Source: Dromiciops gliroides | Taxonomy: Eukaryota; Chordata; Mammalia; Microbiotheria; Microbiotheriidae | Assembly: GCF_019393635.1 (NCBI RefSeq) | Contig: NC_057864.1 | Coordinates: 496,820,716-496,884,715, forward strand | Direction of reading: 5' to 3' | DNA: 64,000 nucleotides | The notes under the pieces: model-generated | Databases searched by the model: none | Told to the model about the DNA's origin: nothing | The model's input: only the letters and a program-made list of their open reading frames with translations | Shown: piece after piece, positions 48,924 through 62,274 of the stretch | Numbering within the stretch: position 1 is the first letter of the stretch | Layout: every line of letters starts with the position of its first letter | Program-made: the position numbers and the translations under genes

Positions 48924-49040
48924 GGGCAGCTAGGTGGTGCAGTGGATAGGGCACCAGCCCTGGAAAAGGAGACCCTGAGTTCAAATCTGGATTCAGACAC
49001 TTAACCCCAATTGCCTTACCCCCCCCCCAAAACAAAAAAA
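48924..49040 (+). mobile_element. Marsupial SINE, partial (sister of 8531)
   Basis: Same internal deletion as the copy 1 element, in the same L1 site. Confidence 0.8.
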
Positions 49041-49223
49041 GAAAGAAAAGAAAATAAGAAAGCCATGATCAAAAAAAGAACCTAGATATCATCTTCCAAG
49101 ACATTGTCTGGGAAAATTGCCCTGATATTCTAGAACCAGAAAGTAAAATGGAAATTGAAAGAATCCACTATTCACCTCCTGAAAGACATTCCAAAATGAA
49201 TACTCCTGGCAATATATATATTT

Positions 49224-49228
<5 letters not shown>

Positions 49229-49274
<46 letters not shown>
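49229..49274. repeat. (CA)n microsatellite, 23 units
   Basis: A CA tract at the joint of two L1 fragments. Copy 1 has none at this place. Confidence 0.95.
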
Positions 49275-50411
<1,137 letters not shown>

Positions 50412-52240
50412 TTAAACTTCACTGTGGCTTCTCTGATGGACAGCAAGATCAGAACTGTATCTGAAAGACTTCCCACACAGACTACATTCATAAGGTTTCT
50501 CTCCAGTGTGGATCCTCTGATGTATATCAACACTCTTCCTCCATTTGAAAGTTCTCCCACAGTGATTACATTTATAAGGTTTCTCTCCACTGTGGCTTTT
50601 CTGATGCACATTAAGACTAGACTTCTGTGTAAAAGCCTTTCCACATTGATTACATTCATAAGGTTTCTCTCCAGTGTGGATTCTCTGATGGGCAGCAAGA
50701 CTGTAGATGGATTTTAAAACCTTTCCACATTGATTACATTCATAAGGTTCAGTGTGGCTTCTCTGATGGACATTAAGACTAGACTTCTGTGTAAAAGCCT
50801 TTCCACATTGATTACATTCATAAGGTTTCTCTCCAGTATGGATTCTCTGATGGGCAGCAAGACTGTAGATGGATTTTAAAGACTTTCCACATTGATTACA
50901 TCCATAAGGTTTCTCTCCAGTGTGGCTTCTCTGATGAACATTAAGAACAGACTTCTCAGTAAAAGCCTTTCCACACTGATTACATTCATAAGGTTTTATT
51001 CCCGTATGGAGTCTCTGATGGGCAGCAAGATTGGAGCTCCTGCTAAAGGCCTTCCCACATTGATTACATTCAAATGGTTTCTCTCCAGTATGGAGTCTCT
51101 GATGGTTAACAAGACGGGACCTACATGTGAAATTCTTCCCACACTGATTACATTCATAAGGTTTCTCTCCAGTGTGAACTCTCTGATGGGCAGCTAGATA
51201 GGAACTGTATCTGAAAGACTTACCACATTGATTACATTCATAAGGTGTCTCCCCACTGTGGCTTCTCTGATGCACATTAAGAGTATACTTCAGTGTAAAA
51301 GCCTTTCCACATTGATTACATTCATAAGGTTTCTCTCCAATGTGGATTCTCTGATGTAAATTAAGCCTACACCTCTCTACAAAAGCCTTTCCACACTGAT
51401 TACATTCATAAGGTTTCTCTCCAGTATGGAGTCTCTGGTGGGCAGCAAGATTGGAGTTCTGTCTAAAAGTTTTCCCACATTGGTTACATTCAAATGGTTT
51501 CTTTCCAGTATGGAGTCTCTGATGGATAACAAGACGGGACCTACATGTGAAACCCTTTCTACACTGATTACATTCATAAGGTTTCTCTCCAGTGTGGATT
51601 CTCTGATGGGCAGCAAGACTGTAGATGGATTTTAAAGCCTTTCCACATTGATTACATTCATAAGGTTCAGTGTGGCTTCTCTGATGAAAATTAAGACTAG
51701 ACCTCTGTGTAAAAGCCTTTCCACATTGATTACATTCATAAGGTTTCTCTCCAGTATGGATTCTCTGATGGGCAGCAAGACTATAGATGGATTTTAAAGA
51801 CTTTCCACATTGATTACATTCATAAGGTTTCTCTCCAGTGTGGCTTCTCTGATGCACATTAAGACCTGACCTCTGAGTAAAAGTCTTTCCACACTGATTA
51901 CATTCATATGGTTTTATTCCAGTATGGAGTCTCTGATGGGCAACAAGATTGGAGCTTCTGCTAAAGGTCTTCCCACATTGATTACATTCAAATGGTTTCT
52001 CTCCAGTATGGAGTCTCTGATGGTTAACAAGATAGGAGCTGGATCTGAAAGACTTTCCACACTGATTACATTTAAAAGCCTTTTCTCCAGTGTGGGGAAC
52101 ATATTTCTGATTTGTAGCACATATTTCTCTCCAAGGGAAGTCACAGGGACCATCACTCTTGAAACTTTGCTTGTGAGTTTCTTCCACAGGAAGGCTTTCT
52201 TCTGAACAACTTTCATTCATTTCAAGTCTGATCTCTCCTT
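50412..52240 (-). CDS. KRAB C2H2 zinc-finger gene, copy 2: zinc-finger exon (20 fingers)
   Basis: This exon is open from an acceptor TTTCTTTCAG (exon starts 52240, phase 1) to a stop at 50412, about 608 residues. After the same short spacer as copy 1 come 20 consecutive C2H2 fingers, all with both Cys and both His. Linkers are mostly TGEKP-like, but two (fingers 5/6 and 16/17) lack two residues and read HTEPYEC. Fingers 1-6 and 12-17 share the same order of helix types, which suggests block duplication inside the array. Predicted contact residues (-1,2,3,6), in order, are: SSYN, RSNA, QSGV, SYSA, QSSF, SYSA, CSRI, QSNA, ECRL, LYTV, YSYA, CSRN, RSNA, ESVV, SYSA, QSSV, SYSA, QSSV, WKSI, YSDV. 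It is a nuclear sequence-specific DNA-binding protein, probably a repressor with the KRAB exon at 60609-60735. It is the best candidate for a functional gene in the window. Confidence 0.9.
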
Positions 52241-52915
52241 CTGAAAGAAACAAACAACAAAACAAATATACAATGACACTATGCACACAGATATATACTT
52301 ATATTTCTTTCCCTCCACTGGCAGAACAAACTCATTTACATTCTATATCCCCAGGCAAAGAAAAACAAACCTCCAAACTTACATGGGCAGACCCAATGAT
52401 TTTTAAATGTCATTAGCTCACATTCCAGGGAAGATTTAATTTACAAAGAACTTCACATACAATCAGACTGGATTCTCACAACAAACTTGTGACACATGTA
52501 CAGCTGGCGTTCTCATCCCGTTCACAACTCAGGCCATGGCCTCAGAATGTTTAACCGTAACCCAAATCCCAGCAGCTGACAATAGAATATAAACCCTATG
52601 ACTGGGAATGCTCTGCTCACAGTACTGGACAGACTGCTTACACTTTCCATCTTTTTCTCTTTCCTTTTCATTGTTTGCACCTTCAATCCTTTCTTCATAG
52701 ATATCATGCCATTTGGTGCATATTTAGTAAATATGCAAATTATTTCATGATCTATCCTACATGTAAACATAATGAAATTTCACTGGTGATCACTCTCAAT
52801 CTTCTGTTGTAGGATCTGAAGTCACATGAAGAAGACCAACACTGGTTTTTATATTTACTTGAAGCATAAAAGATTTTGTTCTGGCCTGTTACTTTTTTGG
52901 GGAGGGTCCTTACTT

Positions 52916-52917
<2 letters not shown>

Positions 52918-52951
<34 letters not shown>

Positions 52952-53081
52952 GCAATGGGGGTTAAGTGACTTGCCCAGGGTCACACAGCTAGTAAGTGTC
53001 AAGTGTCTGAGGCCAGATTTGAACTCAGGTACTCCTGAATCCAGGGCCGGTGCCTTAACTGCTGTGCCATCTAGCTGCCCC
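52918..53081 (-). mobile_element. Marsupial SINE private to copy 2
   Basis: Full-length with a long poly-T. Copy 1 has uninterrupted CCTTACTTAATTGG at 12232-12246. Confidence 0.85.
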
Positions 53082-53239
53082 ACTTAATTGTTTTTTTAAA
53101 AATTATCTTTAAATGCCTCTGCTCACTAAAATAAAATCAAAATCCTTGAAATAAACACAATCTATAAAAAATGTACCTCATACAGGAATTTGAGTTTATC
53201 ATATGGATGCTTCACTACTGGTCCTCTTGTATCCCTTTG

Positions 53240-54055
53240 CATTTAGTGGTTCATACTGTGAATGAGATTTCCCCCACCTCATAGATATAAGCAATTTAAC
53301 TATGGTCATAATCAGTATATGGACTAAGAACTGTGATTTAAAATGTTTAGGTATTCTTTAGGTGGTCTTTAGTGGTTTATTAAGGAGTGAAGGGGCAGCT
53401 AGGTGGCGCAGTGGACAAAGCACCAGCCCTGGATTCAGGAGTTCCTGAGTTCAAATCTGGCCTCAGACACTTGACACTTACTAGCTGTGTGACCCTGGGC
53501 AAGTCACTTAAGCCCCATTGCCCCGCAAAAAAAAAAAAAAATGATAATGGAGTGAGACAGATATTGGTAGAACTGACGTACATGCAATATTGTAAAATGG
53601 TGTGGATAACTGGAAGCAACCTCTCAATTCCAATTGCAGTTAGGCATCCACAATCAGCTTAAAGATCAAACACTAAAAATGGCACCTCCTGAGCTGGAGC
53701 TGACCAATCAGCATTAGAGAAAGAATGAACGGGACAAGAACTGTTCCAAATGGAACTAAAGCTGTTGCAAAAACCTATATTAGGCCAGAACTTCCAGGGT
53801 GTGCTAGGAACACGAGGATCTACAACATATGAACCACTGGAATTGTTGGAATGGACTGTACGGTGGAAGGAGACTACTGGCTTTAAATACCCTTGAATCC
53901 TGAGATTCTGGGTCATTCAGGTCCTAGAACCGCCTGAGACTGGCTTTATTGTAAGACAGGCCCTCTCTCAATAAACCTATTTCTATGGCTTGGAGATTTT
54001 GTTTCTTCATTTCTTGGTCTGACTCTGGAACTTAGAATTTTTAGGGACAATGCCC
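53240..54055 (+). mobile_element. Probable old LTR (LTR-E), copy 2
   Basis: Sister of 12430-13303, carrying a different private SINE (53390-53540). Confidence 0.4.
53390..53540 (+). mobile_element. Marsupial SINE private to copy 2
   Basis: Full-length with A-tail. Copy 1 reads straight through at about 12540-12550. Confidence 0.85.
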
Positions 54056-54987
54056 TTGAAGGACTGAGACAACAGTCCAAAGGACTGAGCTAAAAATTGT
54101 CAATGGCACCTCAAGTAGTAAATAATTGCTCAATTTGGCTACAAAGATATTTATCCTCTGGGACAATAAGCATATGCATGTTTCAACCATAACAGGATTC
54201 TTTCTGCAGATTTCCAACTGTCATGGCCAGGTATATATTGCTTTGGGGATCATGCAATGATTTCATCAAACCTGTAATCATAAGATCAAGATATCACTTG
54301 AGTTTGCATTCTTGCATTGGAGATAACTAGTTCATTGGAAATTATGGTAGCCAAACTTATAGTGTAGAGGCTCCCGTAAAACCATCATGGACCAACACAA
54401 CCATTCTACCAAAGGTGATGTTAAATCGTCCTCATTGCTGATCCAAGGTTTTCTGATTTGAACCCATTCTCTACTTACATCTTTCTATCTGGCATCTTCT
54501 CAAAAAAATGGCTATCAACATGGCTTAGCTGTTCAACAGAGTTTCAGTGAGAATATAGCCAGTTTTCCAGTGGTAGAAAAAAGAAAATTGTTTCTGAGGA
54601 AATTCTATTTTTACAAAGGTGTTTTTTAAAACAAGCACTGTTTGGAAAACTAATGCACTGCTGGTGGAGCTATGAACTGATCCAACCATTCTGGAGAACA
54701 ATTTGGAACCATACCCTAAAGGCTATAAAACTGTGCATACCCTTTGACCCAGTAATACCACTACTAGGTCTATAGCCTAAAGAATCATAAAAAAGGGAAA
54801 AGGACCCACATGTACAAACCTATTTATAGATGCTCTCTTTCTGGTAGCCAAGAATTGGAAATTGAAGGGATGCCCAACAACTGAAGAATGGCTAAACAAG
54901 TTCTGGTATATAATTGTAATGGAATACTGTTGCGCTGTAAGAAATGATAAGCATGCAAAAACCCCAAAAAACAAAAAACAAAATCAG

Positions 54988-55130
54988 GGGGCAGCTAGGT
55001 GACATAGTGGATAAAGTACCGGCCCTGGATTCAGGAGTACCTGAGTTCAAATCCGGCCTCAGACACTTGACACTTACTAGCTTTGTGACCCTGGGCAAGT
55101 CACGTAACCCCCATTACCCCCTCAAAACCC
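54988..55130 (+). mobile_element. Marsupial SINE in L1, copy 2
   Basis: Full-length element. It is flanked by related AAATGATAAGCA / AAATGAAAAGCA sequence. Copy 1 lacks this part of the L1. Confidence 0.8.
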
Positions 55131-55180
55131 CAAAGAAATGAAAAGCAGATGGATTTCAGAAAAACCTGGAAAAAGACTTA

Positions 55181-55552
55181 TGTAACGATTGGAATGACGC
55201 CACCTGCTGGAGACTTACTGTAGAAGAGTTCCGCCCATGAAGTGAAGGTCTTTGAGGGCAAGACCAGGAGTCTTTTCTTTGGTGTCAGGAAGTGACATTT
55301 GCTAGTGGGAGGAAGAAGGAAGAGCTGGGTGCTCTGACTCATGCTCTTTCCTGAGGACGCTGGTGGAGAAGGGAGCTAGAAATGCGCTCTCCCTCTAATA
55401 GATAGGAATCTAGGCCTTTTCTTCTCTCTTTACCAAATTCTTATTCTCCTTAATAAATGCTTAAAAGTCTAACTCTTGCTAAAGCTTATAATTTATTGGC
55501 AACCACTCATTAGATATTTTAGACCGTTTAGCTAGAATTTTAGCCCTTAACA
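55181..55552 (+). mobile_element. Solo LTR-C with CTTA target duplication (copy 2)
   Basis: Starts TGTAACGATTGG and ends CCCTTAACA, with a CCTTAATAAATGC polyadenylation signal. CTTA lies on both sides (55177-55180 and 55553-55556). Copy 1 has a single ACTTACA at its place near 13830. Confidence 0.88.
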
Positions 55553-56276
55553 CTTACATGATGCTGAGTGAAATGAGCAGAGCCAAGAGAACATTGTACA
55601 GTATCAACAATATTGTGTGATGATCAACTGTGAAAGACTTAACTCTTCTCAGCAATAAGATGATCTAAGACAATGCCAAAAGACGTAGGGTGGAAAATGC
55701 TCTCCACATTTAGAAAAAGAACTGTGGAGTCTGATTGCAGACTGAAGTGGGCTCTTTTCAGGTTTGTTGTTGCCTTTTTGGTATTGTTCTTGCTTATTCT
55801 TTCTTGCATCTTTTTCCCCTTTTGTTCTGATTCTTCTCATACAACATAACCAATGTGGAAACATATTTAACATGACTGTAATTTATAACCTATATCAAAT
55901 TTTTTGCTGGCCTCAGGAGGGGTGAGGGAAGGGAGGGTGGGAGGAAAATTTGCAACTCAAAATAAATCTTTACATGTAATTAGACAAATAAATTAAAAAT
56001 AAAATAAAATAGAAAAATAAACATTGTTTAAAAAAATCAGTAATATGTGCAACTGAATTTCAAGTACATTTATCATTTAATACACTACTTGTTATGAGCT
56101 ACTAGGAAAATAAATATATTTTATAGCAAGTAGCAACTAATTTTTACTTGCTAGAAAGCTAAAAACAAATGAATTTCCATCCCTCAGCAAGAGCACTTGT
56201 CCAAGCTTCCTTCCATTTTTCACTTCATATATATATGATCATTTTCACAGTATTCTGTTTAAAAGTCAGAAGTTAG

Positions 56277-56430
56277 TTGGTGATTCAGTGAACATAAGGC
56301 TGGGCCTTGAGTCAGGAAAACCTAAGTTCCAATCCCACTTCGGAAATTTGCTAGTCCTGTAACCCTAGGCAAGTCATAGGACTTCTGTGTGCCTCCATTT
56401 TTTCATTTTTAAAATGGATATTACATTTAA
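56277..56430. repeat. Old MIR-like SINE, copy 2
   Basis: Sister of 14640-14770, slightly longer in its middle part. Confidence 0.55.
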
Positions 56431-56439
56431 AGTTCTGAG

Positions 56440-57085
56440 TTCCAAATTTTGTCCCTCCTCACCTCCCTCCGCTTACTTCTCCCTGAAGTGGTAAGCAATC
56501 ACACATAAGTTATACATGTCCAATTTATGTAAAGTATTACCATCTTAGTCATTTTGTATATAAGAAAACTTGAATAAAAGAAAAAAAGGAAAAAGTAAAA
56601 AATAGCACGCTTCAGTGCCTGTTCATTCAATATCAGTTCTTTGTCTGGAGGTGGATAGTCTGCTTCATCATTAGTCCTCTGGAATGGGCTGGAATCACTG
56701 TATTTGCTGAGAATAGTTGTCATTCACAGTTCTTCATCAAACAGCATTGCTGTCACTGTGCACAATGTTCTCCTGGTTCTGCTTATTTCACTCTACATCA
56801 GCTCATACAAGTCTTTCCAGGTCTTTCTGAAATCATCCTGCTTGTCATTTCTTATAATGTTCCATCATCATCATATACCACAGCTTGTTAGCCACTCCCC
56901 AACTGATGGGTATTCCTTTGATGAATACCACAAAGAGGGCTGCTATCAATGTTTTTGTAAAAATAAGTCTTTTTTGGGGGGAAGGGGGTAATATAATCCT
57001 AGGAGTGGTATTGCTGGATCAAAGGGTTTGCACAGTTCTATAGCCCTTTGGGCAGAGTTCCAAATTGCTCTCCAGAATGGTGGGA
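56440..57085 (-). pseudogene. L1 3' end, antisense, copy 2
   Basis: Sister of 14775-15440. Confidence 0.75.
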
Positions 57086-57124
57086 TGAAATGCACATTAC
57101 TAATAGCACCTAAGTCCTAGGTTT

Positions 57125-57500
57125 CTCATGAGGATAAAATGAGCCAATATTTATAAAATACGTGGCACATAGTAAGTGCTTCATCCATGTTAGCTGCTCC
57201 TTTCATTTCATTTTGGCTCTATTCTCCCCAACTCTGTTCTCCTCAAATTGTTTTTACACTCACTCCTCCCTTATTTCTCTGTTACATTAGATGTATTGAC
57301 AATCAAAACCACTCTCTTCTCCCTAAATCAGCCAAGAGTGGGGTTGAATATCTATTATTCCTTCTCACACAATCTCCATATTTGTAAACTAGATTCTGAG
57401 ATCCTTGACAGCAGGGACTATTTCTTGCCTTCCTTTGTATATTCCGGGCTTAGCACAGTGCCTGAATAGAAGGTGTTTAATCAGTGTTTCCTGATTCAAT
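57125..57500 (+). repeat. MIR and L2-like tail, copy 2
   Basis: Sister of 15465-15840. Confidence 0.55.
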
Positions 57501-58107
57501 GATTGGGTCCCTGACTGATAGGAGGCCCTAGCCTCTACCTCAATCCCTGCATTTTGGTGTCTCTCCTAGTAGTTAAGTGCATGTTCAGGCATCAGCCATG
57601 TTTCTGTCTCCTTCTCATATCTGATGAAACCTGACCATATTCAATACTAACATTCTTCATTCAGGCCCCAGGCATCTCACTCCTGAGGTACTACTGCAAG
57701 AGCTGCTCCAGTTACCTCAAATGGCCCCCAAACCAGTCATTCCTACCCCCTCCCAGTCATCAAGTTCATCTTCGTAAAGCTCTCAGCTGACCATGCCACC
57801 ACCTACTCAACCCCCTCCACTGGTTCCCCAGCAAAAGGATCAAATATCAAATCCTCTTTAGGGCTGTGTGAGCACTTCTTCACCTACCCCTCTGCTACTC
57901 TTCCAGGATTCTGTCCCCCTCTTCTCCCCACCTCCCATATATGCTATAATCCAGGGCTACAGGCCTCCTTTCTGTTCTGTGAACAGGACACTCAACCTCC
58001 CATCTCTGTAGGTTTTCTTCCCTCTCCATGTTGCTTAGAAGGCTCGCCTGGTCTTCCCTGAAGCCCCAGCTAGAGCCCACCTTCCACAATAATTTCCCAT
58101 TCCAGGG

Positions 58108-58250
58108 ACACCTAGGTGGGACAGTAAATAAAGCACCCACCCTAGATTCAGGGGGACCTGAGTTCAAATCTGGCCTCAGACATTTGACACTTAGTAACTG
58201 TGTGACCCTGGGCAAGTCACTTAACACTCATTGCCCCACCTCCCAAAAAA
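58108..58250 (+). mobile_element. Marsupial SINE (shared), copy 2
   Basis: Sister of 16487-16630. Confidence 0.8.
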
Positions 58251-58273
58251 ATTACTGGGAAAAAGCCAAAACA

Positions 58274-58305
58274 TAAAATAAAATAAAATAAAATAAAATA
58301 AAATA
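58274..58305. repeat. (TAAAA)n microsatellite
   Basis: About six pentanucleotide units next to the SINE tail in copy 2. Copy 1 has only AAATAAATAAAATAAC here. Confidence 0.9.
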
Positions 58306-59299
58306 TTTTCCCATTCCCCATTAACTTTAGGGCCTTCCCTCTCTTGACTGCCTCCAACTGATCCTGTCCATAGTGGGTTTCTACATAGTTGTAGGCATGT
58401 TGTCTGCCCCACCAGACTGGGAACTCCAGGAGAGCAGGGGATATCCCTTGCATCTCTTTATGTTCTGGGTGCTTAGCCCAGGGCCTGGCAATGTAGCAAG
58501 TATTTAAGTACTTTTATTTTTGACTTGAAGAAGTTCTAAGAGAGAGCACACCTTGGATAGCCTAATCCCCTTTTGCACTTTCAAAAGAATTTTATGCCTC
58601 CAAATTTCAAATAACAACTTCTTATAGGATCAAAGATGAGCACTGATAGGGAGCTAAAAGGTCATGGAGTCCAACCCCCTCTTTTTACAGATCAGGAAAG
58701 TGAAGCTCAGTGATTAGCCCAGGAAGTGACTGCTAAGAAGTATCTGAAAAAGAATCCCAAGGCAGGTCTTCCTGCCCTGAAATCTAGCACGTGTTCCACT
58801 ACAACCCTTAGCGATCTCCTGTCATCACAGCTCTCATATAACCTGCTTTCACCTCACTCACCTGGACAGCAGAGCCTCTGGCCTTCTTGGTCCAGCATCC
58901 ATGGTACTTCCCTTTGTTCAAAATAAGAGATCATATCTTCTGTGGGAACTGGAAGCCCTGGGCCGGGAAACCAGTTAACGATGAGGATAGGGAGAACCTT
59001 ATAGTCCTGTTCTCTTCGGGGAAAAGGGAGAGGGTCCAGAGCTGGTCCATTTGGAGAGTCACCCCACTATGTTCACATGTGAGTCTGTACTCACCCATTA
59101 GTGCTTGTAATGTAAGGAACCCAAAGCAGGATATGCTGGACAACCTGTTCTAAGAAATAGCCCCTGCACCCCCATCCTATTAGGCTCCATTCTGAAAGAA
59201 ACTCCTAACCCCCAAACTGGGTCAAAAGGCTCAGAGCAGCCTTGAGGCTGATGAAGAGGGACCTTGGGAAACTCATTCTGAAGAATCTACAATCTAGAA

Positions 59300-59505
59300 G
59301 TTAAGGGGAGCTGGTAGTGCAATGGGGAGAGTCTTGGGCCTAGAGGCAGCAAGGCCTGAATTTCAATCCAGCCTCAAACAGTAACTGCCTGTGTGTCGCT
59401 TGATAAGTCTCTTGACCTCTATTTGCCTCAGTTTTCTTCAACTCTCAAATGGAGATAATAGCATCTAATTTTGAACGTTATTTTGAGGATAAAGTAACAT
59501 AACTT
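59300..59505 (+). repeat. MIR SINE, copy 2
   Basis: Sister of 17890-18095. Confidence 0.6.
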
Positions 59506-59509
59506 TTTT

Positions 59510-59880
59510 AAATTTTATTTTTAATTTATGGAATAACTTTTTACAACATTATAACAAAAATGATATTTGCAAATGAAACTGTAAATCTATAATGCACGAC
59601 TTGTAATTGTCATGTAAATTTTTCCCCCTCCCACCCTCCAACCTATTGATGGCTAACACAAATAGGTGTGTGTGTACGTATATGTATCTGTGTGTGTGTG
59701 AATATCTATGTATCTATATATGTATATATGTATACATATGTCAAATTATCCCATACACATTTCTATTCATCAGTTCTCTCTGGATGTTGATAGTACCTTT
59801 CTTCACATGCCCTTTATAATTACTTGTGTTATTTATAATAATCAAAATGATTTATTTACTGAAAGTCATTCTTTTTTTAA
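59510..59880 (-). repeat. L1-like 3' fragment with TATG-rich tract, copy 2
   Basis: Sister of 18098-18500. The low-complexity tract is at 59665-59745. Confidence 0.4.
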
Positions 59881-59889
59881 AAAATCGCA

Positions 59890-59960
59890 TGGCTGGATTT
59901 GAACTCAGGTCCTCCTGAATCTAGGGCTGGTGCTTTACCCACTGCGCCACCTAGCTGCCT
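59890..59960 (-). mobile_element. Marsupial SINE, truncated, copy 2
   Basis: Remainder of the element at 18556-18683 after loss of its tail half. Confidence 0.75.
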
Positions 59961-60516
59961 CCTCAAAGTCATTCTTAAAACAATTCTGCCATTACTGTAA
60001 TGTAAGGAAAGCACTTGGCACAGCACCTGGCAAATTGTAGGTGAAAATAAATGCTTATTCCATTACCTTCCTCTCCCACCACCTGAGCTGGCATTTGAGG
60101 GCAACAGGAAGGAAGATTAAGGACAAACTTGCTATACTCGGGACAACTAGTGCTTTGGGCTACAGATTGATGGAGGTTAAAAAGAAGAGTACTCCCCATA
60201 CTAGACCTGTTCCACAGAGAAAGGGGTGGCAAGGAAAAGCTGCCTGGGCAGTTTTCAGAGATTTGGCAGACAAAATTCATGTCCAGGTAGAGGTTCAACC
60301 AAATAACCCCTGGGATTAGTCCCACATCTAAGATTCTTCTACACTGACTGGATATTTGATCTGACACTAGCCAGAGTTGGTAAGAGACAGCTTCAGGGCC
60401 AACAAAGGAGACCCTGAGGTTCCTATCACACAATGCAAAGACATTCTGCAGAAAAACCCAAACAGCAGGAGGGCCCTGTGTGTTGGACCCAGGGGACCAG
60501 CATTTTTCCCCTTTCA

Positions 60517-60735
<219 letters not shown>

Positions 60736-60915
60736 CTAAACCACCAAAAGTCATAGGATGTAGAGATGAAAGATGCTTCAGAATTAAATAGTCCAACTCT
60801 CATCAATTTATAGGAGGGAATTGAGGCACAGGTAAGGGATATGCCCAAAGGTTATAGCCTTAATGGTAGTCAGAGTCAGCTCTTGAAACCACAGTCAGTA
60901 AGAGCCTGATTGAAT

Positions 60916-61060
60916 TTTTTTTTTTGGTGAGGCAATTGGGGTTAAGTGACTTGCCCAGGGTTACACAGCTAGTAAGTGTAAAGTGTCTGAGGCTGGATTT
61001 GAACTCAGGTCCTCCTGCATCCAGGGCTGGTGATCTATCCCCTGTACCACCTAGCTGCCC
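60916..61060 (-). mobile_element. Marsupial SINE (shared), copy 2
   Basis: Sister of 19855-20007. Confidence 0.85.
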
Positions 61061-61074
61061 CAGTCTGATTGAAT

Positions 61075-61222
61075 TTTTTCTTTTTGGTGAAGTAATGATG
61101 GTTAAGTGACTTGCCTGAGGTTACATAGCTAGCCAGTGTCAAATGTCTGAGGCTGGATTTTAAACTCAGGACCTCCTGAATCCAGGGCCTGTGCTTTATC
61201 CCCTGTGTCACCCAGCTGACCT
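61075..61222 (-). mobile_element. Diverged SINE present only in copy 2
   Basis: An older-looking SINE (TGACTTGCCTGAGGTTACAT...) flanked by CTGATTGAATTTT on both sides. Copy 1 has one such flank and no element. Confidence 0.75.
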
Positions 61223-61964
61223 ATAGCCTGATTGAATTTTGAGGGAAGCATTTGATATAACCAGCTGGAATAAGGCTGGAAAATGCCTTTCTATGGAATG
61301 TGTGTCCCTTTGGAATCAGGAAGTAAATTTGTGTTTTATTTGTGAGGTAGATGGTTCTGTGGAGGAGAATGAGGGAAGGTGATGGGAAATTTCTTCCTCA
61401 TTAGAACTGATACAAGTCACATGTTCTAAAAAAAACACTATAAAGTGTTAGTGAGAACCTAGCAAGTACAGCAAAGTCCAGGGGTGACATTTTTATATGA
61501 TAATTTAAGAGAGACCAGTGTTTAAGTTCTGTGTCCTGAGAAGTTAGAATACAGTTTTACCTGGATGAAAACATGAAAAGGAATCTATAGAGATATCCCT
61601 CAGAATCTGGACTGCCTTGGCTGATATGAGACAGCTACCAGCCAAGGGAAGAAGAGTTACTGGATGTTACATCTTAGGTGTTGTGTCATGTGAAATACTG
61701 GGGGCACTAGTCCTTTTCTGCCCAGATTATATTATTAACTTGGCTGAGGTTTCTAATACATTGCTACTTATAAATTAGAGGTTATTGCTGCAGTTTTGGC
61801 AGCAAGCATGTATGATTAATTTGACTTCATATCTGAAAAACTTCCCTACTAGGATATGCCTAGCATGGAGACTCAGGAAGAGGGGCTGGGGAGAGTAAAC
61901 CCAGGGTAAGAGAGTAAAGAGAGCAGCCCTCCTGTCTCCAAGGATTTCTATCTTCCTTCAGGTA

Positions 61965-62274
61965 GAGGGGGGTCACCATACATTAATCTAAGCTAACTGG
62001 TCAGCATCCTTCAACTCCATTGGTTGACATGACCTGAGGGTGGTCCATATTAAAATGAGCTGTCCTATGCTGACATCAGGACCTAGTGCAAAGACAAACC
62101 CTCTGAGGGGAAAGCCTTTCAGATAGGTGCAGTTTCTATTGTCTCTACTGAGTTAGTCTGGTCTCTAAGGCACCTTTGGGCTGGCCCTGAGAAACCAGCC
62201 AGAGTTCCTGAGTGGGGAGCACAGGGTTCCCTGGGTCCCTGAAAAAACCCATTATTAATAATTATTTTCTCACA
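61965..62274 (-). mobile_element. Old LTR-D, copy 2 (uninterrupted)
   Basis: Sister of 20740-21897 without the LTR-C insertions. The empty target CTAC is at 62145-62148. Confidence 0.5.

Larger units (their letters stand above)
47434..49215 (+). pseudogene. L1 5' UTR and ORF1 fragment, copy 2
   Basis: Sister of 7222-9000, with a much longer trinucleotide tract (47695-47766) and a SINE inserted in the coiled coil (48625-48758) that copy 1 lacks. Confidence 0.75.
54590..56040 (+). pseudogene. L1 ORF2 C-terminus and 3' end, copy 2
   Basis: Longer than its sister in copy 1. It includes the GGTGGAGC ... CTGTGCATACCCTTTGACCC part of ORF2 at 54660-54960, broken by a SINE (54988-55130) and an LTR-C (55181-55552), then the 3' end to about 56040. 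Confidence 0.75.
57660..58512 (+). repeat. L2-like LINE 3' end, copy 2
   Basis: Sister of 16030-16885 with the same SINE site. Confidence 0.55.
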
